Below, one piece after another: positions 16,066 through 25,238 of a DNA stretch of 57,598 bases (its first letter is position 1; every line of letters begins with the position of its first letter). The DNA comes from an uncultured Rikenella sp. (GTDB taxonomy: Bacteria > Bacteroidota > Bacteroidia > Bacteroidales > Rikenellaceae), in contig NZ_CAJTUJ010000002.1 of assembly GCF_910579375.1 (NCBI RefSeq), forward strand, positions 1 through 57,598, written 5' to 3'. The translations under genes were made by a program, and so were the position numbers. The notes beneath the pieces are model-generated. The model was not told the origin of the DNA and made no database searches. It saw nothing but the letters and a program-made list of their open reading frames with translations.

Positions 16066-17196
16066 TCAATCGTAAGCGTTCGACTTCAGAATCCCCACCT
16101 CCCTCGGCGTCAGATAACGCCAGAAGCCTCTCCGCAGCCCCATCTTCGTCAGACCGGCGAAATAGACCCGATCCAGCTTCACCACCTCGTATCCCAGCGC
16201 GTCGAACATCCGCCGCACGATCCGGTTGCGCCCCGAATGGAGCTCCACCCCCACCTCGCGCATATTCCCCTCCACCCAGCTCACCTCGTCGGCCCGAATC
16301 GGCCCGTCCTCCAGCTCGATCCCGGCGGTCAATTTCTCGATATCCTCCTCGCTGCACGGCTTATCGAGAAAAACGTGATAGATCTTCTTTTTATTGTAGC
16401 TCGGATGGGTCAGCTCCTTGGTCAGATTGCCGTCGTTGGTCAACAACAGCACCCCCGTCGTATTCTTGTCCAGCCGCCCCACCGGATAGACCCGCTCCTT
16501 GCACTCGCCCTTCAACAGGTCGATCACCGTCCGATCCGCATGCGGATCGTCCACTGTCGTCACATACCCCTTCGGCTTATTCAGGATGATGTAGACCTTT
16601 TTCTCCCCCTTGAGCAACTCCCCGTTGAGCCGCACCTCGTCCTTTCCCGGCCGCACCTTCGAACCCAGCTGATCGACCCGCACCCCGTTCACCGTCACCT
16701 CGCCCGCCTCGATCAGTTGATCCGCCTCGCGCCGCGAACAGACGCCCGACATCGCGATAAACCGATTGAGCCGCATCTCCGCCGGCATCGCCTGCGCCGA
16801 CTCCTCATACCGCCGCCTGCGTTCCCGCCCCTCGTCGGAGGAGCGCTTATCGGAATAGGCCTGCTTCTTGTTGTTATTGTTCTTGGAGTAGGGCTGCCGT
16901 TTATCCGAGTCATACGCCCGTTTCTTCCTCCCTTCCGGACGATCTTCCTCGCTCCGCGTCGCATCCCGCCGCGGGCCGAACTCTTTCTGTTTGAACTCCT
17001 TTTTCGGCCCCTTCTTCTTGAAGTCGTTCCGAAAATCCTTGAACACCGGCCCCTCCGTCCGTTCGTCTCCGCGTTCTTCTTCGGCCTCCTCCTCGCTGCG
17101 CAGCGCCTCCTCGCGCCGCGTCCGGAAGAAAGAACGACCGCTCCGGCCGTCGCGTCCGCCGAACGGACGCTTCTTATTCGTATGCTTTTGATCCAT
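16066..17196 (-). CDS. rluB: 23S rRNA pseudouridine synthase, RluB/RsuA family, with long charged N-terminal extension
   Basis: A 376-residue RNA modification enzyme. Residues about 141-190 are an S4 RNA-binding domain (M-R-L-N-R-F-I-A-M-S-G-V-C-S-R-R-E-A). The catalytic motif G-R-L-D-K-N-T-T-G-V-L-L-L-T-N-D-G supplies the essential Asp. The first 135 or so residues are low-complexity, rich in Arg, Lys, Glu and Asn, and probably disordered; such tails are common on Bacteroidetes RluB-like proteins and may bind RNA. The assignment to RluB rather than RluE/RluF is by overall form. Confidence 0.88.
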   Translation of the reverse strand: MDQKHTNKKRPFGGRDGRSGRSFFRTRREEALRSEEEAEEERGDERTEGPVFKDFRNDFKKKGPKKEFKQKEFGPRRDATRSEEDRPEGRKKRAYDSDKRQPYSKNNNNKKQAYSDKRSSDEGRERRRRYEESAQAMPAEMRLNRFIAMSGVCSRREADQLIEAGEVTVNGVRVDQLGSKVRPGKDEVRLNGELLKGEKKVYIILNKPKGYVTTVDDPHADRTVIDLLKGECKERVYPVGRLDKNTTGVLLLTNDGNLTKELTHPSYNKKKIYHVFLDKPCSEEDIEKLTAGIELEDGPIRADEVSWVEGNMREVGVELHSGRNRIVRRMFDALGYEVVKLDRVYFAGLTKMGLRRGFWRYLTPREVGILKSNAYD

Positions 17197-17228
17197 AATA
17201 TACTTGCAAAACAGTGCTGAAAACGTTG

Positions 17229-17236
17229 CAAAGATA
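17229..17236 (-). promoter_or_regulatory. -7 promoter box for rluB
   Basis: Minus-strand sequence TATCTTTG, exact TAnnTTTG, 32 bp before the rluB start. It lies within the -33 to -7 interval of the divergent patB promoter, so the two promoters overlap. Confidence 0.55.
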
Positions 17237-17248
17237 CCCCTTATTCTC

Positions 17249-17256
17249 TAAATTTG
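17249..17256 (+). promoter_or_regulatory. -7 promoter box for patB
   Basis: TAAATTTG is an exact TAnnTTTG match. GTTG at 17225-17228 is a 3-of-4 match to the -33 TTTG at 20-bp spacing. The start codon lies 19 bp downstream. Confidence 0.65.
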
Positions 17257-17275
17257 TACGCATTTTCAACGAACC

Positions 17276-18472
17276 ATGAAAAGATACGACTTCGACACCT
17301 GCATCGACCGCCGCGGCACCGCCTGCGAGAAATACGAAGACCTGATGACCATTTTCGGCACCGACCGGGTGATTCCGCTCTGGATCGCCGACATGGACTT
17401 CGCCACGGCCGACTTCATCGTCGAAGCGATGCACAAACGGATGCAACATCCGATTTTCGGCTACACTTTCCGTCCTCGTTGCTACCACGAAGCGATCTGC
17501 GGCTGGATGGCACGACGAGGCGAATGGCAGATCGACCCGTCGTGGATCGCCTTTTCGCCCGGCGTGGTGGCGGGGGTGACCTTCGCCATGCTCAGCTGCA
17601 CCGAGCCGGGCGACGGCGTCGTCATTCAGCCGCCGGTCTACCACCCGTTCGCCAACACCATCCGGAACAACGGACGCAAGGTGCTGAACAACCCGCTGAT
17701 TCAGGATCCGGAAGGAGAGGGCGGCTGCGGCGGCTACCGGATCGACTTCGAAGATCTGGACGCCAAGCTCTCGCAGGCGCGCGCGATGATTCTGTGCAAC
17801 CCGCACAATCCGACCGGACGGGTCTTTACGAAAGGCGAACTCCTGAAAATCGGCGAGTTGTGCCGCAAACACGACGTCACGATCATTTCGGACGAAATCC
17901 ACTGCGACTTCATCTTCCGGCCCCATCGGCACCTGCACATCGCTGCACTGAACGACGATCTGGCCAACCGAACGGTGACTCTGATCGCGCCGAGCAAGAG
18001 TTTCAACGTGGCCGGATTCTCCACAGCGGCAGCCGTGATTCCGAATGCCGAACGCCGCGCTGCCTATCAGGCCGAAGTGGACAAAATCCATATCGAAAAC
18101 GGCAATATCTTCGGTGCTGTGGCCTTGCAGACCGCTTACGAGCAGGGCGACGAGTGGATGAACCAGTTGCTGGAGTACTTGCAGGGAAATGTCGATTTCG
18201 TCTATGAATTCATACAGAAGGAGCTACCGTCGGTGAAGTGCTACAAACCGGAATCGACCTTCCTGATGTGGCTCGACTTCCGCGCCTGGGGGATGACCCA
18301 GGAGGAGCTCAACCGTTTCCTCGTGGAAGAGGCGGGACTGGGCTTGGGTGACGGCTCTATTTACGGCGTCGAGGGAACCGGATTCGAACGGCTCAACATC
18401 GGCACACCGCGGTCGGTGCTCGAACGCGCCCTGAACCAGCTCGCCGAAGCAGTGCGGAAGCGGGGATTGTGA
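17276..18472 (+). CDS. patB: PatB/MalY family cystathionine beta-lyase (PLP enzyme)
   Basis: A 398-residue fold-type I pyridoxal-phosphate enzyme. It shows W-I-A-D-M-D-F near the N terminus, S-P-G-V-V-A-G, the cofactor-ring contact N-P-H-N-P-T-G-R-V-F, S-D-E-I-H-C-D-F, and the Schiff-base Lys in P-S-K-S-F-N-V-A-G-F. This set is the MalY/PatB signature; members cleave cystathionine or cysteine conjugates to homocysteine or thiols plus pyruvate and ammonia. Monocistronic by context: own promoter upstream, and a 48-bp gap to the phosphodiesterase gene. Confidence 0.92.
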   Translation: MKRYDFDTCIDRRGTACEKYEDLMTIFGTDRVIPLWIADMDFATADFIVEAMHKRMQHPIFGYTFRPRCYHEAICGWMARRGEWQIDPSWIAFSPGVVAGVTFAMLSCTEPGDGVVIQPPVYHPFANTIRNNGRKVLNNPLIQDPEGEGGCGGYRIDFEDLDAKLSQARAMILCNPHNPTGRVFTKGELLKIGELCRKHDVTIISDEIHCDFIFRPHRHLHIAALNDDLANRTVTLIAPSKSFNVAGFSTAAAVIPNAERRAAYQAEVDKIHIENGNIFGAVALQTAYEQGDEWMNQLLEYLQGNVDFVYEFIQKELPSVKCYKPESTFLMWLDFRAWGMTQEELNRFLVEEAGLGLGDGSIYGVEGTGFERLNIGTPRSVLERALNQLAEAVRKRGL

Positions 18473-18520
18473 CCCTCTTTTTCCGTGTGAACAGAACGAC
18501 TAACCCAAATTTAACTTCAT

Positions 18521-19426
18521 ATGAAAAACAAAACAATCGCACTCTTTCTGACAGCAGCGTTCGTCGGAGGGGCCTCTCTGACGGCCGAGTCGGCCACGGC
18601 ACGGGCACCGAAGGTGAAACACGTCATCCTGATCGGTACGGACGGCTTCAGCGCTGAGATACTGACCCAAAATCCCGGTGCGTTCCCCAACATAGAACGG
18701 ATGATGAAAGCGGGCTCTTACACCACCGAAGCGCGGAGCGTACTGCCTTCGTCGAGCGCCATCAATTGGGCCACCCTGCTGATGGGGGCCGGCTCCGAAA
18801 TGCACGGATTCACCGAGTGGGGGAGCAAGACCCCGGAGGTGGAACCGATCTGCACCACCAAATACGGGATGTTTCCGGGGATTTTCAGCGTCGTGCGCGA
18901 CCAGCGGCCGGAGGCGGTGACCGGCGTGGTCTATTCGTGGGAAGGGATCGGCTATCTGTTTGAAAAAGAGGCCGTCGACTTTGTCCGGGCGACTCGCGAC
19001 GACGATGACGAAGCAACCCAGCTCTTCTGCGACTTCGTGAAAGAGCAGCAACCGACTCTGGCCTTTATGTACATCAGCGAACCGGATCACACGGGACACA
19101 CACGCGGATGGAGATCGCCGGAATACATCGCCTCCTGCCAAAAAGTCGACTCGCTGGTGGGCGTCATCTACGACTGCGTGCGGGAGAACATGGATATGAA
19201 GACGACCGCCGTCATCTTCACCTCCGACCACGGCGGAAAAGGAACGGGACACGGCGGCAAGACCATGAGCGAGATGCAGGTGCCCTATATCGTCATCGGG
19301 CCCAAGATTCCGGCCGGACAGAAAATCGACCGCATCGTGATGAAATACGACAACGCGCCGACCATTGCGGATCTGTTGCGGCTCGACGCACCGGAGGCCT
19401 GGTACGGGAAATCTATTCTGCGGTAG
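18521..19426 (+). CDS. Secreted nucleotide pyrophosphatase/phosphodiesterase-like (alkaline phosphatase superfamily) protein
   Basis: A 301-residue exported enzyme. The first 22 or so residues are a signal peptide (K-T-I-A-L-F-L-T-A-A-F-V-G-G). The metal-binding N-terminal motif is V-I-L-I-G-T-D-G-F. The nucleophile region is S-S-S-A-I-N-W-A-T-L-L-M-G, with Ser/Ala where NPPs have Thr-Phe. Later ligands are E-P-D-H-T-G-H-T and F-T-S-D-H-G-G. Substrate unknown, probably a phosphodiester or phosphomonoester in the periplasm. It is shorter than the usual NPP catalytic domain (about 380). A strong terminator follows. Confidence 0.82.
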   Translation: MKNKTIALFLTAAFVGGASLTAESATARAPKVKHVILIGTDGFSAEILTQNPGAFPNIERMMKAGSYTTEARSVLPSSSAINWATLLMGAGSEMHGFTEWGSKTPEVEPICTTKYGMFPGIFSVVRDQRPEAVTGVVYSWEGIGYLFEKEAVDFVRATRDDDDEATQLFCDFVKEQQPTLAFMYISEPDHTGHTRGWRSPEYIASCQKVDSLVGVIYDCVRENMDMKTTAVIFTSDHGGKGTGHGGKTMSEMQVPYIVIGPKIPAGQKIDRIVMKYDNAPTIADLLRLDAPEAWYGKSILR

Positions 19427-19450
19427 TTTACCCGCAACCTTCTGAACAGC

Positions 19451-19493
19451 AACAGGGAGCACGCTTTATCGTAAGCGTGCTCCCTGTTTTTTT
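19451..19493 (+). terminator. Rho-independent terminator after the phosphodiesterase gene
   Basis: A 16-bp perfect stem (19451-19466 with 19473-19488), 6-nt loop, then a T run to 19493. It separates this gene from the convergent ABC permease gene. Confidence 0.92.
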
Positions 19494-19512
19494 GATCGCG
19501 CCTCCGCCGCAC

Positions 19513-21879
19513 CTATTCCGTCTTCAACGCATCCACCGGGTTGGCCGTCGCCGCCCGCCAACTCTGAACCGTCACCGTAGCCAGCGTAATCGTCAGCACA
19601 ATCAGCAGCGACACCGCGAAAACCCACCAGTAAACCGGCGTCCGGTAGGCAAACCCCTCCAGCCATCTCGTCACCCCGTACCACGCCAACGGCACCGCCA
19701 CTACGAAGCAGATCAACACCAACCGCACGAACGACCGGTTGAACATCCCTAAAACCTCCGCCACCGTCGCCCCCAGTACCTTCCGCACCCCGATCTCCTT
19801 GCGCCGATACTGGGTTTCGAAGACCACCAGCCCGAAAACACCCACCAGCGAAATCACCACCGCCAACAACGAGAAAGTCGTAATCAGCGCCGTCGTCTTC
19901 CGCTCCTTCTGGTAGACACTGTTGAAGACCTCGTCGTAGAACTGCACCGACACCGGATACGTAGGATCGAACTCGGCCACCGTCCGGCGGATATGTTCCA
20001 CCGCCCGCTCTACATCGCCGTTGATCCAGACGTAAGTCCACGGCAACGTCGAGACATAACGCGCCCTCAACGGCTCGACACTCAGACAGAAAGCTCCCGA
20101 ACTGGTGAGTTGCAAAGGTTGATAATTGATGTCCGGCATGATTCCGACCACCTCGCCGTAGCCCCCGAGATCGAGTCCCGGTTCGATCACCGGATACATG
20201 CGCCGCGCGGCTTCGTTCATAATAAAGTGCATCCGATCGGAGGTCAGGTCATTCTCCTGAAAATCGCGCCCTTCGGTGACCGGAATCCGCATGACGTCCA
20301 GAAACTCGGGCGACACCGGCAGGTAGGCGAATCGGAGCGTCTCGCCACCCAGCTTCGTTTCGTTGGCCTGCGCCCCGCCCGTGCCGAACAGGAACTGCGA
20401 GAAAGCCACGTGCTCGATCTGCGGACTCTCCTTGAGGCGGTTCACCAGCCTCGTCCGGTTCTCCCGGGTGAGCGCCTCGTTCAGCTCGAGCACCGCCACC
20501 TGTTCAGTATTATATCCCGTATCGCGGGCACGGAGATAGCCGTTCTGGAGCTGCATGAAGAAAGCCGCGATAATCAGCCCCGTCGAGATCACATACTGCA
20601 TTCCGACCAACACCGTCCGCAGGGCCCGCCCCCGCAACGAGAGTCCGAACGACCCTTTGAGCACCAGCGCCGGCGGAAACCGGGTGGCATAGAACGCCGG
20701 ATAGAGTCCCGCCAGCAGCCCCACTCCAAGAGCCACTGCAAACGAGATCGCGACGATATTCGGTTCGGTTGCGAGGTTCAACTCGGCGTCGAAAAAGGCC
20801 GTAAAACCGGTCTGCCCAATCACATAGACCCAGAACAACGAAACCAGGAAAGCCAGCAACGCGATTCCCACCGCCTCACCGACCAGCACCGTGCGGAGCA
20901 TCCCGACCGACGAACCGAACACCTTCTGCGTATTGATACTCTTGATCCGAAGCGGCACAAGCGACGTGGCGAAATTCACGAAATTCACCGCCGCGATGCC
21001 GATTACCAGCAGCGCGATAGTCAGCAGCACAGAGGTCGTGGCCCGACTCCCTTTCGGCACGGAGTCGTACTGCGTATCGGCTGCATAATGCAGGTCGGCC
21101 AGCGGATGGAGCCGCACGGCCTTGTAAGCCCGAATCCACCCCGGAATATCCGGCGAGTGGAGCACCTCGTTCAACAACTGCCGTTCGACCTCTTTCGGAT
21201 CGCTCCCCTCCGCGAGGGTAACATACAACTGATAATTGAAGTGCCAGCCGTCCCACGGCCACCAGGCCAGCGGGTCGATCCCGTTGTAGACGACGTTCTG
21301 CACCAGCGTATTCCGCGGAAAATCGCGGTAGACGCCTCCGACGGTCATCAGCGTATCGTGGTTGCTGGTGAAGGTGATCGACCGTCCGACGGCCGACTCC
21401 GAGCCGAAGAACTTCCGCGCCATGCTCTCCGGAATCAGTACCTGTCCCGGTTCCTGCAACACCTCGCGCCGACCCTCGACCATGTCGAAGTCGAAAATCT
21501 CCGTAAAATCGGGATGGATCAGGTGCGCATCGACCCGATAGCCTTGTACCGCACCGTTGCGTTCGACCTTGGCCAGATTCCCGATCGTCCCATACTCCAT
21601 CCGCAAGCCGATCGCCTCGATCTGCGGCAGCCGGTTTTCGATCAGTTCGGCCCATTTGCGCCCCACCAGCGCATTATAAGTGGTGCTGTCCTCGCTCACC
21701 TCGACCCGGTAAATCCGATCGCTCTTCGGGTGGAACCGGTCGAACGAGCGGTCGTAGCTCACCTGTATCAGAATGATCGTAAAGGCGGCAAAGGCCACGC
21801 TCAACCCCAGGATATTGAGGGTCGAGGCCAGCCGAAAGCGTCGCAAGACGGTCAGCAAATTTCGTAAAATCAACTTCAT
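19513..21879 (-). CDS. ABC transporter permease, MacB/FtsX type
   Basis: A 788-residue inner-membrane protein. One helix near the N terminus (L-N-I-L-G-L-S-V-A-F-A-A-F) is followed by a large periplasmic MacB_PCD domain. Three helices around residues 285-410 carry an FtsX domain, then comes a second PCD and a second FtsX domain at the C terminus (G-V-R-K-V-L-G-A-T-V-A-E-V-L). This fused double form is typical of Bacteroidetes export permeases for peptides or lipoprotein-related cargo. No ATPase gene is adjacent. The ATG at 21879 is preferred to a TTG two codons upstream. C terminus N-P-V-D-A-L-K-T-E is the family ending. Confidence 0.88.
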   Translation of the reverse strand: MKLILRNLLTVLRRFRLASTLNILGLSVAFAAFTIILIQVSYDRSFDRFHPKSDRIYRVEVSEDSTTYNALVGRKWAELIENRLPQIEAIGLRMEYGTIGNLAKVERNGAVQGYRVDAHLIHPDFTEIFDFDMVEGRREVLQEPGQVLIPESMARKFFGSESAVGRSITFTSNHDTLMTVGGVYRDFPRNTLVQNVVYNGIDPLAWWPWDGWHFNYQLYVTLAEGSDPKEVERQLLNEVLHSPDIPGWIRAYKAVRLHPLADLHYAADTQYDSVPKGSRATTSVLLTIALLVIGIAAVNFVNFATSLVPLRIKSINTQKVFGSSVGMLRTVLVGEAVGIALLAFLVSLFWVYVIGQTGFTAFFDAELNLATEPNIVAISFAVALGVGLLAGLYPAFYATRFPPALVLKGSFGLSLRGRALRTVLVGMQYVISTGLIIAAFFMQLQNGYLRARDTGYNTEQVAVLELNEALTRENRTRLVNRLKESPQIEHVAFSQFLFGTGGAQANETKLGGETLRFAYLPVSPEFLDVMRIPVTEGRDFQENDLTSDRMHFIMNEAARRMYPVIEPGLDLGGYGEVVGIMPDINYQPLQLTSSGAFCLSVEPLRARYVSTLPWTYVWINGDVERAVEHIRRTVAEFDPTYPVSVQFYDEVFNSVYQKERKTTALITTFSLLAVVISLVGVFGLVVFETQYRRKEIGVRKVLGATVAEVLGMFNRSFVRLVLICFVVAVPLAWYGVTRWLEGFAYRTPVYWWVFAVSLLIVLTITLATVTVQSWRAATANPVDALKTE

Positions 21880-21985
21880 GGTCAATCAAGAATTTTATAG
21901 AGATACTCCGGGTTATGCCGAAACCATACCAAACTATTTATTTTGCTGATAAACAAATTGTTACAGAACACACACCGTCCGACTG

Positions 21986-22026
21986 TTGTCAAAAAATTAG
22001 ACATCGACTGTCTAATTTTTTGACAA
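21986..22026. terminator. Perfect inverted repeat, likely bidirectional terminator
   Basis: Arms of 18 bp (21986-22003 and 22009-22026) around a 5-nt loop, containing A6 on one arm and T6 on the other. It lies between the end of the NagB-like gene and the start of the permease gene, both minus strand. It could be a second terminator for the former or an operator for the latter. Confidence 0.6.
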
Positions 22027-22054
22027 TCACACCGATGAAAGCCATCCGGAAATG

Positions 22055-22102
22055 CAAAACCTCCGGACGTGAACTCTGCAAAGAGAGATTCACGCCCGGA
22101 GG
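22055..22102 (-). terminator. Terminator after the NagB-like gene
   Basis: Arms 22060-22073 and 22089-22102 form a 14-bp stem with one mismatch. On the minus strand it is followed by TTTTGC. It lies 30 bp past the stop of the NagB-like gene. Confidence 0.7.
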
Positions 22103-22131
22103 CCTCGTTTCGAATGCAGTCGAAAAAGCGG

Positions 22132-24078
22132 TTAGAAAATCGGGTATTTCACAAACACCTCGATCGCCTGATATTCCGCCATCCCGAGCTTGTCATACAG
22201 CTGCGCCGTAGCCTGCGTCCGGTCTTCCGCCCTTTCCCAGAACTCGCGCTTGTCGTCCCCCGGGAACGGCACGATATCCTTCTGCGACAAGTGGCGATAA
22301 ATCGCATGACGCTTCTTGATCACCTCGTCCGGACTCAGCGGCACCGCCATGTCCACCATATCCAAATCCCACTCCTGCCAAGCCCCGCGATAGAGCCACA
22401 TCACACAATCCTTCAACCACGCATCCCCCGCCTCTTTGATCTGGTTCACCGCCGCCAGCACGATTTCGATACAAACGCGGTGCGTGCCGTGCGGATCCGA
22501 CAGGTCGCCCGCCGCATAGATCTGATGCGGCTGGATCTTCCGCAACAGTGCCACCACAATGTCGATATCCGCCTGACTGATAGCCCCCTTCTTCACCGAA
22601 CCGGTTTCGTAGAACGGCAGATTGAGGAAATGCACATTGGTATCGTCGTTCAAGCCGAAACTCCGGTCAGCCGCTCTGGCCTCGCCGCGCCGAATCGCCC
22701 CTTTGAACATTCTGAGCTCGAGCGGTTCCGGCTGTCCCTTCACCTTGCTCTGAATCAGCTGTTTGAAGTGTTCGTACTTGTCCTCGAACCCGCACTCGCG
22801 CGCTGTATCCAAAGTCTGGAGCACCACATCGTCGTGCACGGCGATATTCCCGGAAGTCTGGTAAGCGACATGCACGTCGTGCCCCTGATCCGCCAAGCGA
22901 ATAAATGTCCCCCCCATCGAAATCACGTCGTCGTCCGGATGCGGGCTGAAGATCACCACCCGTTTCGGGAACGGGAACGACCGTGCCGGCCGCGTCGAGT
23001 CGTCGGCATTCGGCTTGCCGCCCGGCCACCCCGAGATGGTATGCTGCAAATCGTTGAAAACCTGAATATTGATCTTATCGTAGGTCAACCCCGTCTCTTC
23101 GATCAGCTGCCCGAGGCTGTTGTCGATATAGTCCTGATAGGTCACCTTCAGGATCGGTTTGTTGACCTTCTGGCAAAGCCACAAGACTGCTTTCCGGATA
23201 AACCGGTTCGTCCACACGCACGTCCCCACGAGCCACGGTGTCGCCACCCGCGTGAGTTGCGAAGCCGCGTCTTCGTCCAACACCACCTCGACATCCGTAT
23301 GATTCTGCAAGTACGAAGCCGGCACAGCCGCATCCACAGCCCCCTCGATCACTTTGACAGCCACTTTCGATTTATCCTCGCCCCAACCGATCAGGATGAT
23401 GCGTTTGGCCTGCATAATAGTGGCAATCCCGACCGTCAGCGCCCGCGTCGGCACATTCTCGATCCCGTAGAACGACGATGCCACCAGTTTGCGCGACGCA
23501 TTGCTCAACGCCACGATCCGGGTGCGGGTATTCTGATAGGTTCCGGCCTCGTTCAGCGCCACCTGGCCCTGATCGCCCATCCCGAGCAGCAGGATATCGA
23601 TCCCTCCCGCAGCGAGAATCTCCGCTTCGTAGGTTTTGCAATATTCGCTGACCCGTTCCGCCGGCACCGTTCCGTCCAGCATATGCACCTGTCCGGCCGG
23701 AATATCCACCTGGTTGATCAGCTCCTCGTACAACGAATAGGTATAGCTCTGCTGTTCGTTCGCCTGGATGGGATAGAATTCGAACTGGGTGAAAATCACG
23801 ACATTCTTAAAGCTCAACCCCTCGTTTTTATGCCGCCGCACCAATTCCCGATAGACGCCGATGGGCGATTTCCCGGCAGTCAACGCCAGCACGCAGTTTT
23901 CTCCCGCCGCCGCTTTGGCCTGGATCGTGGCCGCGATTTCGTTCGCCACACGCACCGCTCCCTCTTCCGCCGTCGCCGCAATGTAGGTGGGAATGCGCTC
24001 GAACCGGGTGACGATCTCCATCGGTTCGGCCCCTGCTTTCAGTCCTCCTTCGGTCTTAAGCTTGTAATTGGTACTCAT
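22132..24078 (-). CDS. nagB: NagB-like domain fused to PIG-L deacetylase domain
   Basis: A 648-residue fusion. The first half aligns with glucosamine-6-phosphate deaminase: L-T-A-G-K-S-P near residue 67 and A-L-T-V-G-I-A-T-I. The second half (from about residue 365) is a PIG-L/LmbE domain with the metal motif S-P-H-P-D-D-D-V-I and D-P-H-G-T-H-R-V. In the NagB half the catalytic sequence N-M-D-E-Y of E. coli reads T-Q-F-E-F, and G-N-D-G-H-I-A-F-N-E reads G-D-Q-G-Q-V-A-L-N-E. Asp72, Asp141 and His143 are therefore replaced. I recall the same fusion with similar changes in other Bacteroidales, where it is annotated nagB. Deaminase activity is doubtful; deacetylation of an amino sugar is plausible. 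It lies 7 bp downstream of ddl. Confidence 0.8.
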   Translation of the reverse strand: MSTNYKLKTEGGLKAGAEPMEIVTRFERIPTYIAATAEEGAVRVANEIAATIQAKAAAGENCVLALTAGKSPIGVYRELVRRHKNEGLSFKNVVIFTQFEFYPIQANEQQSYTYSLYEELINQVDIPAGQVHMLDGTVPAERVSEYCKTYEAEILAAGGIDILLLGMGDQGQVALNEAGTYQNTRTRIVALSNASRKLVASSFYGIENVPTRALTVGIATIMQAKRIILIGWGEDKSKVAVKVIEGAVDAAVPASYLQNHTDVEVVLDEDAASQLTRVATPWLVGTCVWTNRFIRKAVLWLCQKVNKPILKVTYQDYIDNSLGQLIEETGLTYDKINIQVFNDLQHTISGWPGGKPNADDSTRPARSFPFPKRVVIFSPHPDDDVISMGGTFIRLADQGHDVHVAYQTSGNIAVHDDVVLQTLDTARECGFEDKYEHFKQLIQSKVKGQPEPLELRMFKGAIRRGEARAADRSFGLNDDTNVHFLNLPFYETGSVKKGAISQADIDIVVALLRKIQPHQIYAAGDLSDPHGTHRVCIEIVLAAVNQIKEAGDAWLKDCVMWLYRGAWQEWDLDMVDMAVPLSPDEVIKKRHAIYRHLSQKDIVPFPGDDKREFWERAEDRTQATAQLYDKLGMAEYQAIEVFVKYPIF

Positions 24079-24085
24079 AACGGTT

Positions 24086-25114
24086 TTATTGTTTTGATGT
24101 TTCGTTGATAATCATTCCGAACGCTTCGCCCATGGTGAGGCCCGCCTCGCGCCACTGTTGCGGCACGATACTGGCCGCGCTCATCCCCGGCGTGGTGTTG
24201 ACCTCGATAAAATAGGGCTCTCCCGTCCGTCGGTCGATAATGAAATCGACCCGCACGACCCCCCTGCATCCCAAAGTACGGTACGCCTCCGCCGTCGCAG
24301 TATTGAGTGCACGTACCACCTCCTCTGGCAATATCGCCGGCGTCACCTCGCGACACGCCCCTTCGTATTTGGCCTCGAAGTCGAAAAATTCTTTCTCCGA
24401 GATCAACTCCGTCACCGGCAGAATCCACTCCCGTCCGTCGATCACCATCATTCCGCAGCTCACCTCGCGCCCGTCGACGAACTGCTCCAAGAGCACCGCA
24501 TCGCTCTCCGCGAAAGCCGCCTCGATAGCCGCTTCGATCGCCGCAGGATCGGCCGATTTGATTTTCGTCACCCCGAAACTGCTCCCGCTGGCATTCGGTT
24601 TGATGAAAAACGGCAACCCCAGCTCCTCTGCAATAGCATCCGCCTCCGGCAGCGGCTCGCCGCGCCGCAGCAAGATCTCCCGCGCCAGATTGATCCCCGG
24701 CCTCCCCCGCAAAGCCGCCTTGCAGAGCGACTTATTGAAAGTCAGCGCCGAAACCTCCGGCGTGCAAGTCGAGTAGGGGATTCCCATCAATTCGAAATAC
24801 CCCTGCAAAATCCCGTTCTCGCCCGGCGTCCCATGAATCTCGATCAGCGCATAATCGAACTTTTTTTTGCCGCCCGCCCCCGGTTGTGCCGGATCGACGA
24901 AACTGAAGTCGTTCAAATCCACCGGCACCGTCGCCCCCTCCGAAGTCGCATCCACCGGATTCACCCGCCACACCCCCTTCCGCAGCACCACCACATAGGG
25001 TTCATAAACATCCCGGTTCAGGCAGCTCCACACCTGCGCTCCGCTCTTGTATGAAATCACATCCTCGGAAGAATCTCCCCCGACAATCACCGCAATAATC
25101 TTTTTTTCAGCCAT
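24086..25114 (-). CDS. ddl: D-alanine--D-alanine ligase
   Basis: A 342-residue ATP-grasp ligase making D-Ala-D-Ala for peptidoglycan. Motifs: V-G-G-D-S-S-E near the N terminus, G-E-N-G-I-L-Q-G-Y-F-E, K-P-N-A-S-G-S-S-F-G-V, E-Q-F-V-D-G-R-E and E-V-N-T-T-P-G-M. Start M-A-E-K-K-I at 25114 replaces a longer frame to 25174. It shares a transcript with the NagB-like fusion 7 bp downstream, joining cell-wall and amino-sugar functions. Confidence 0.94.
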   Translation of the reverse strand: MAEKKIIAVIVGGDSSEDVISYKSGAQVWSCLNRDVYEPYVVVLRKGVWRVNPVDATSEGATVPVDLNDFSFVDPAQPGAGGKKKFDYALIEIHGTPGENGILQGYFELMGIPYSTCTPEVSALTFNKSLCKAALRGRPGINLAREILLRRGEPLPEADAIAEELGLPFFIKPNASGSSFGVTKIKSADPAAIEAAIEAAFAESDAVLLEQFVDGREVSCGMMVIDGREWILPVTELISEKEFFDFEAKYEGACREVTPAILPEEVVRALNTATAEAYRTLGCRGVVRVDFIIDRRTGEPYFIEVNTTPGMSAASIVPQQWREAGLTMGEAFGMIINETSKQ

Positions 25115-25178
25115 TTTTTCGTGTTCCCGACAAAATTTCAGCCCTTCCGTCACCCGCCGACAACGGTATTGCACTCTA

Positions 25179-25186
25179 CAAATTTA
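25179..25186 (-). promoter_or_regulatory. -7 promoter box for ddl
   Basis: Minus-strand sequence TAAATTTG, exact TAnnTTTG, 64 bp before the ddl start. No clear -33 element. Confidence 0.5.
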
Positions 25187-25238
25187 TGGATTTTTTGCTT
25201 TATCTTTATCCAATAAATATCCAAAAACTCACCTCCTC

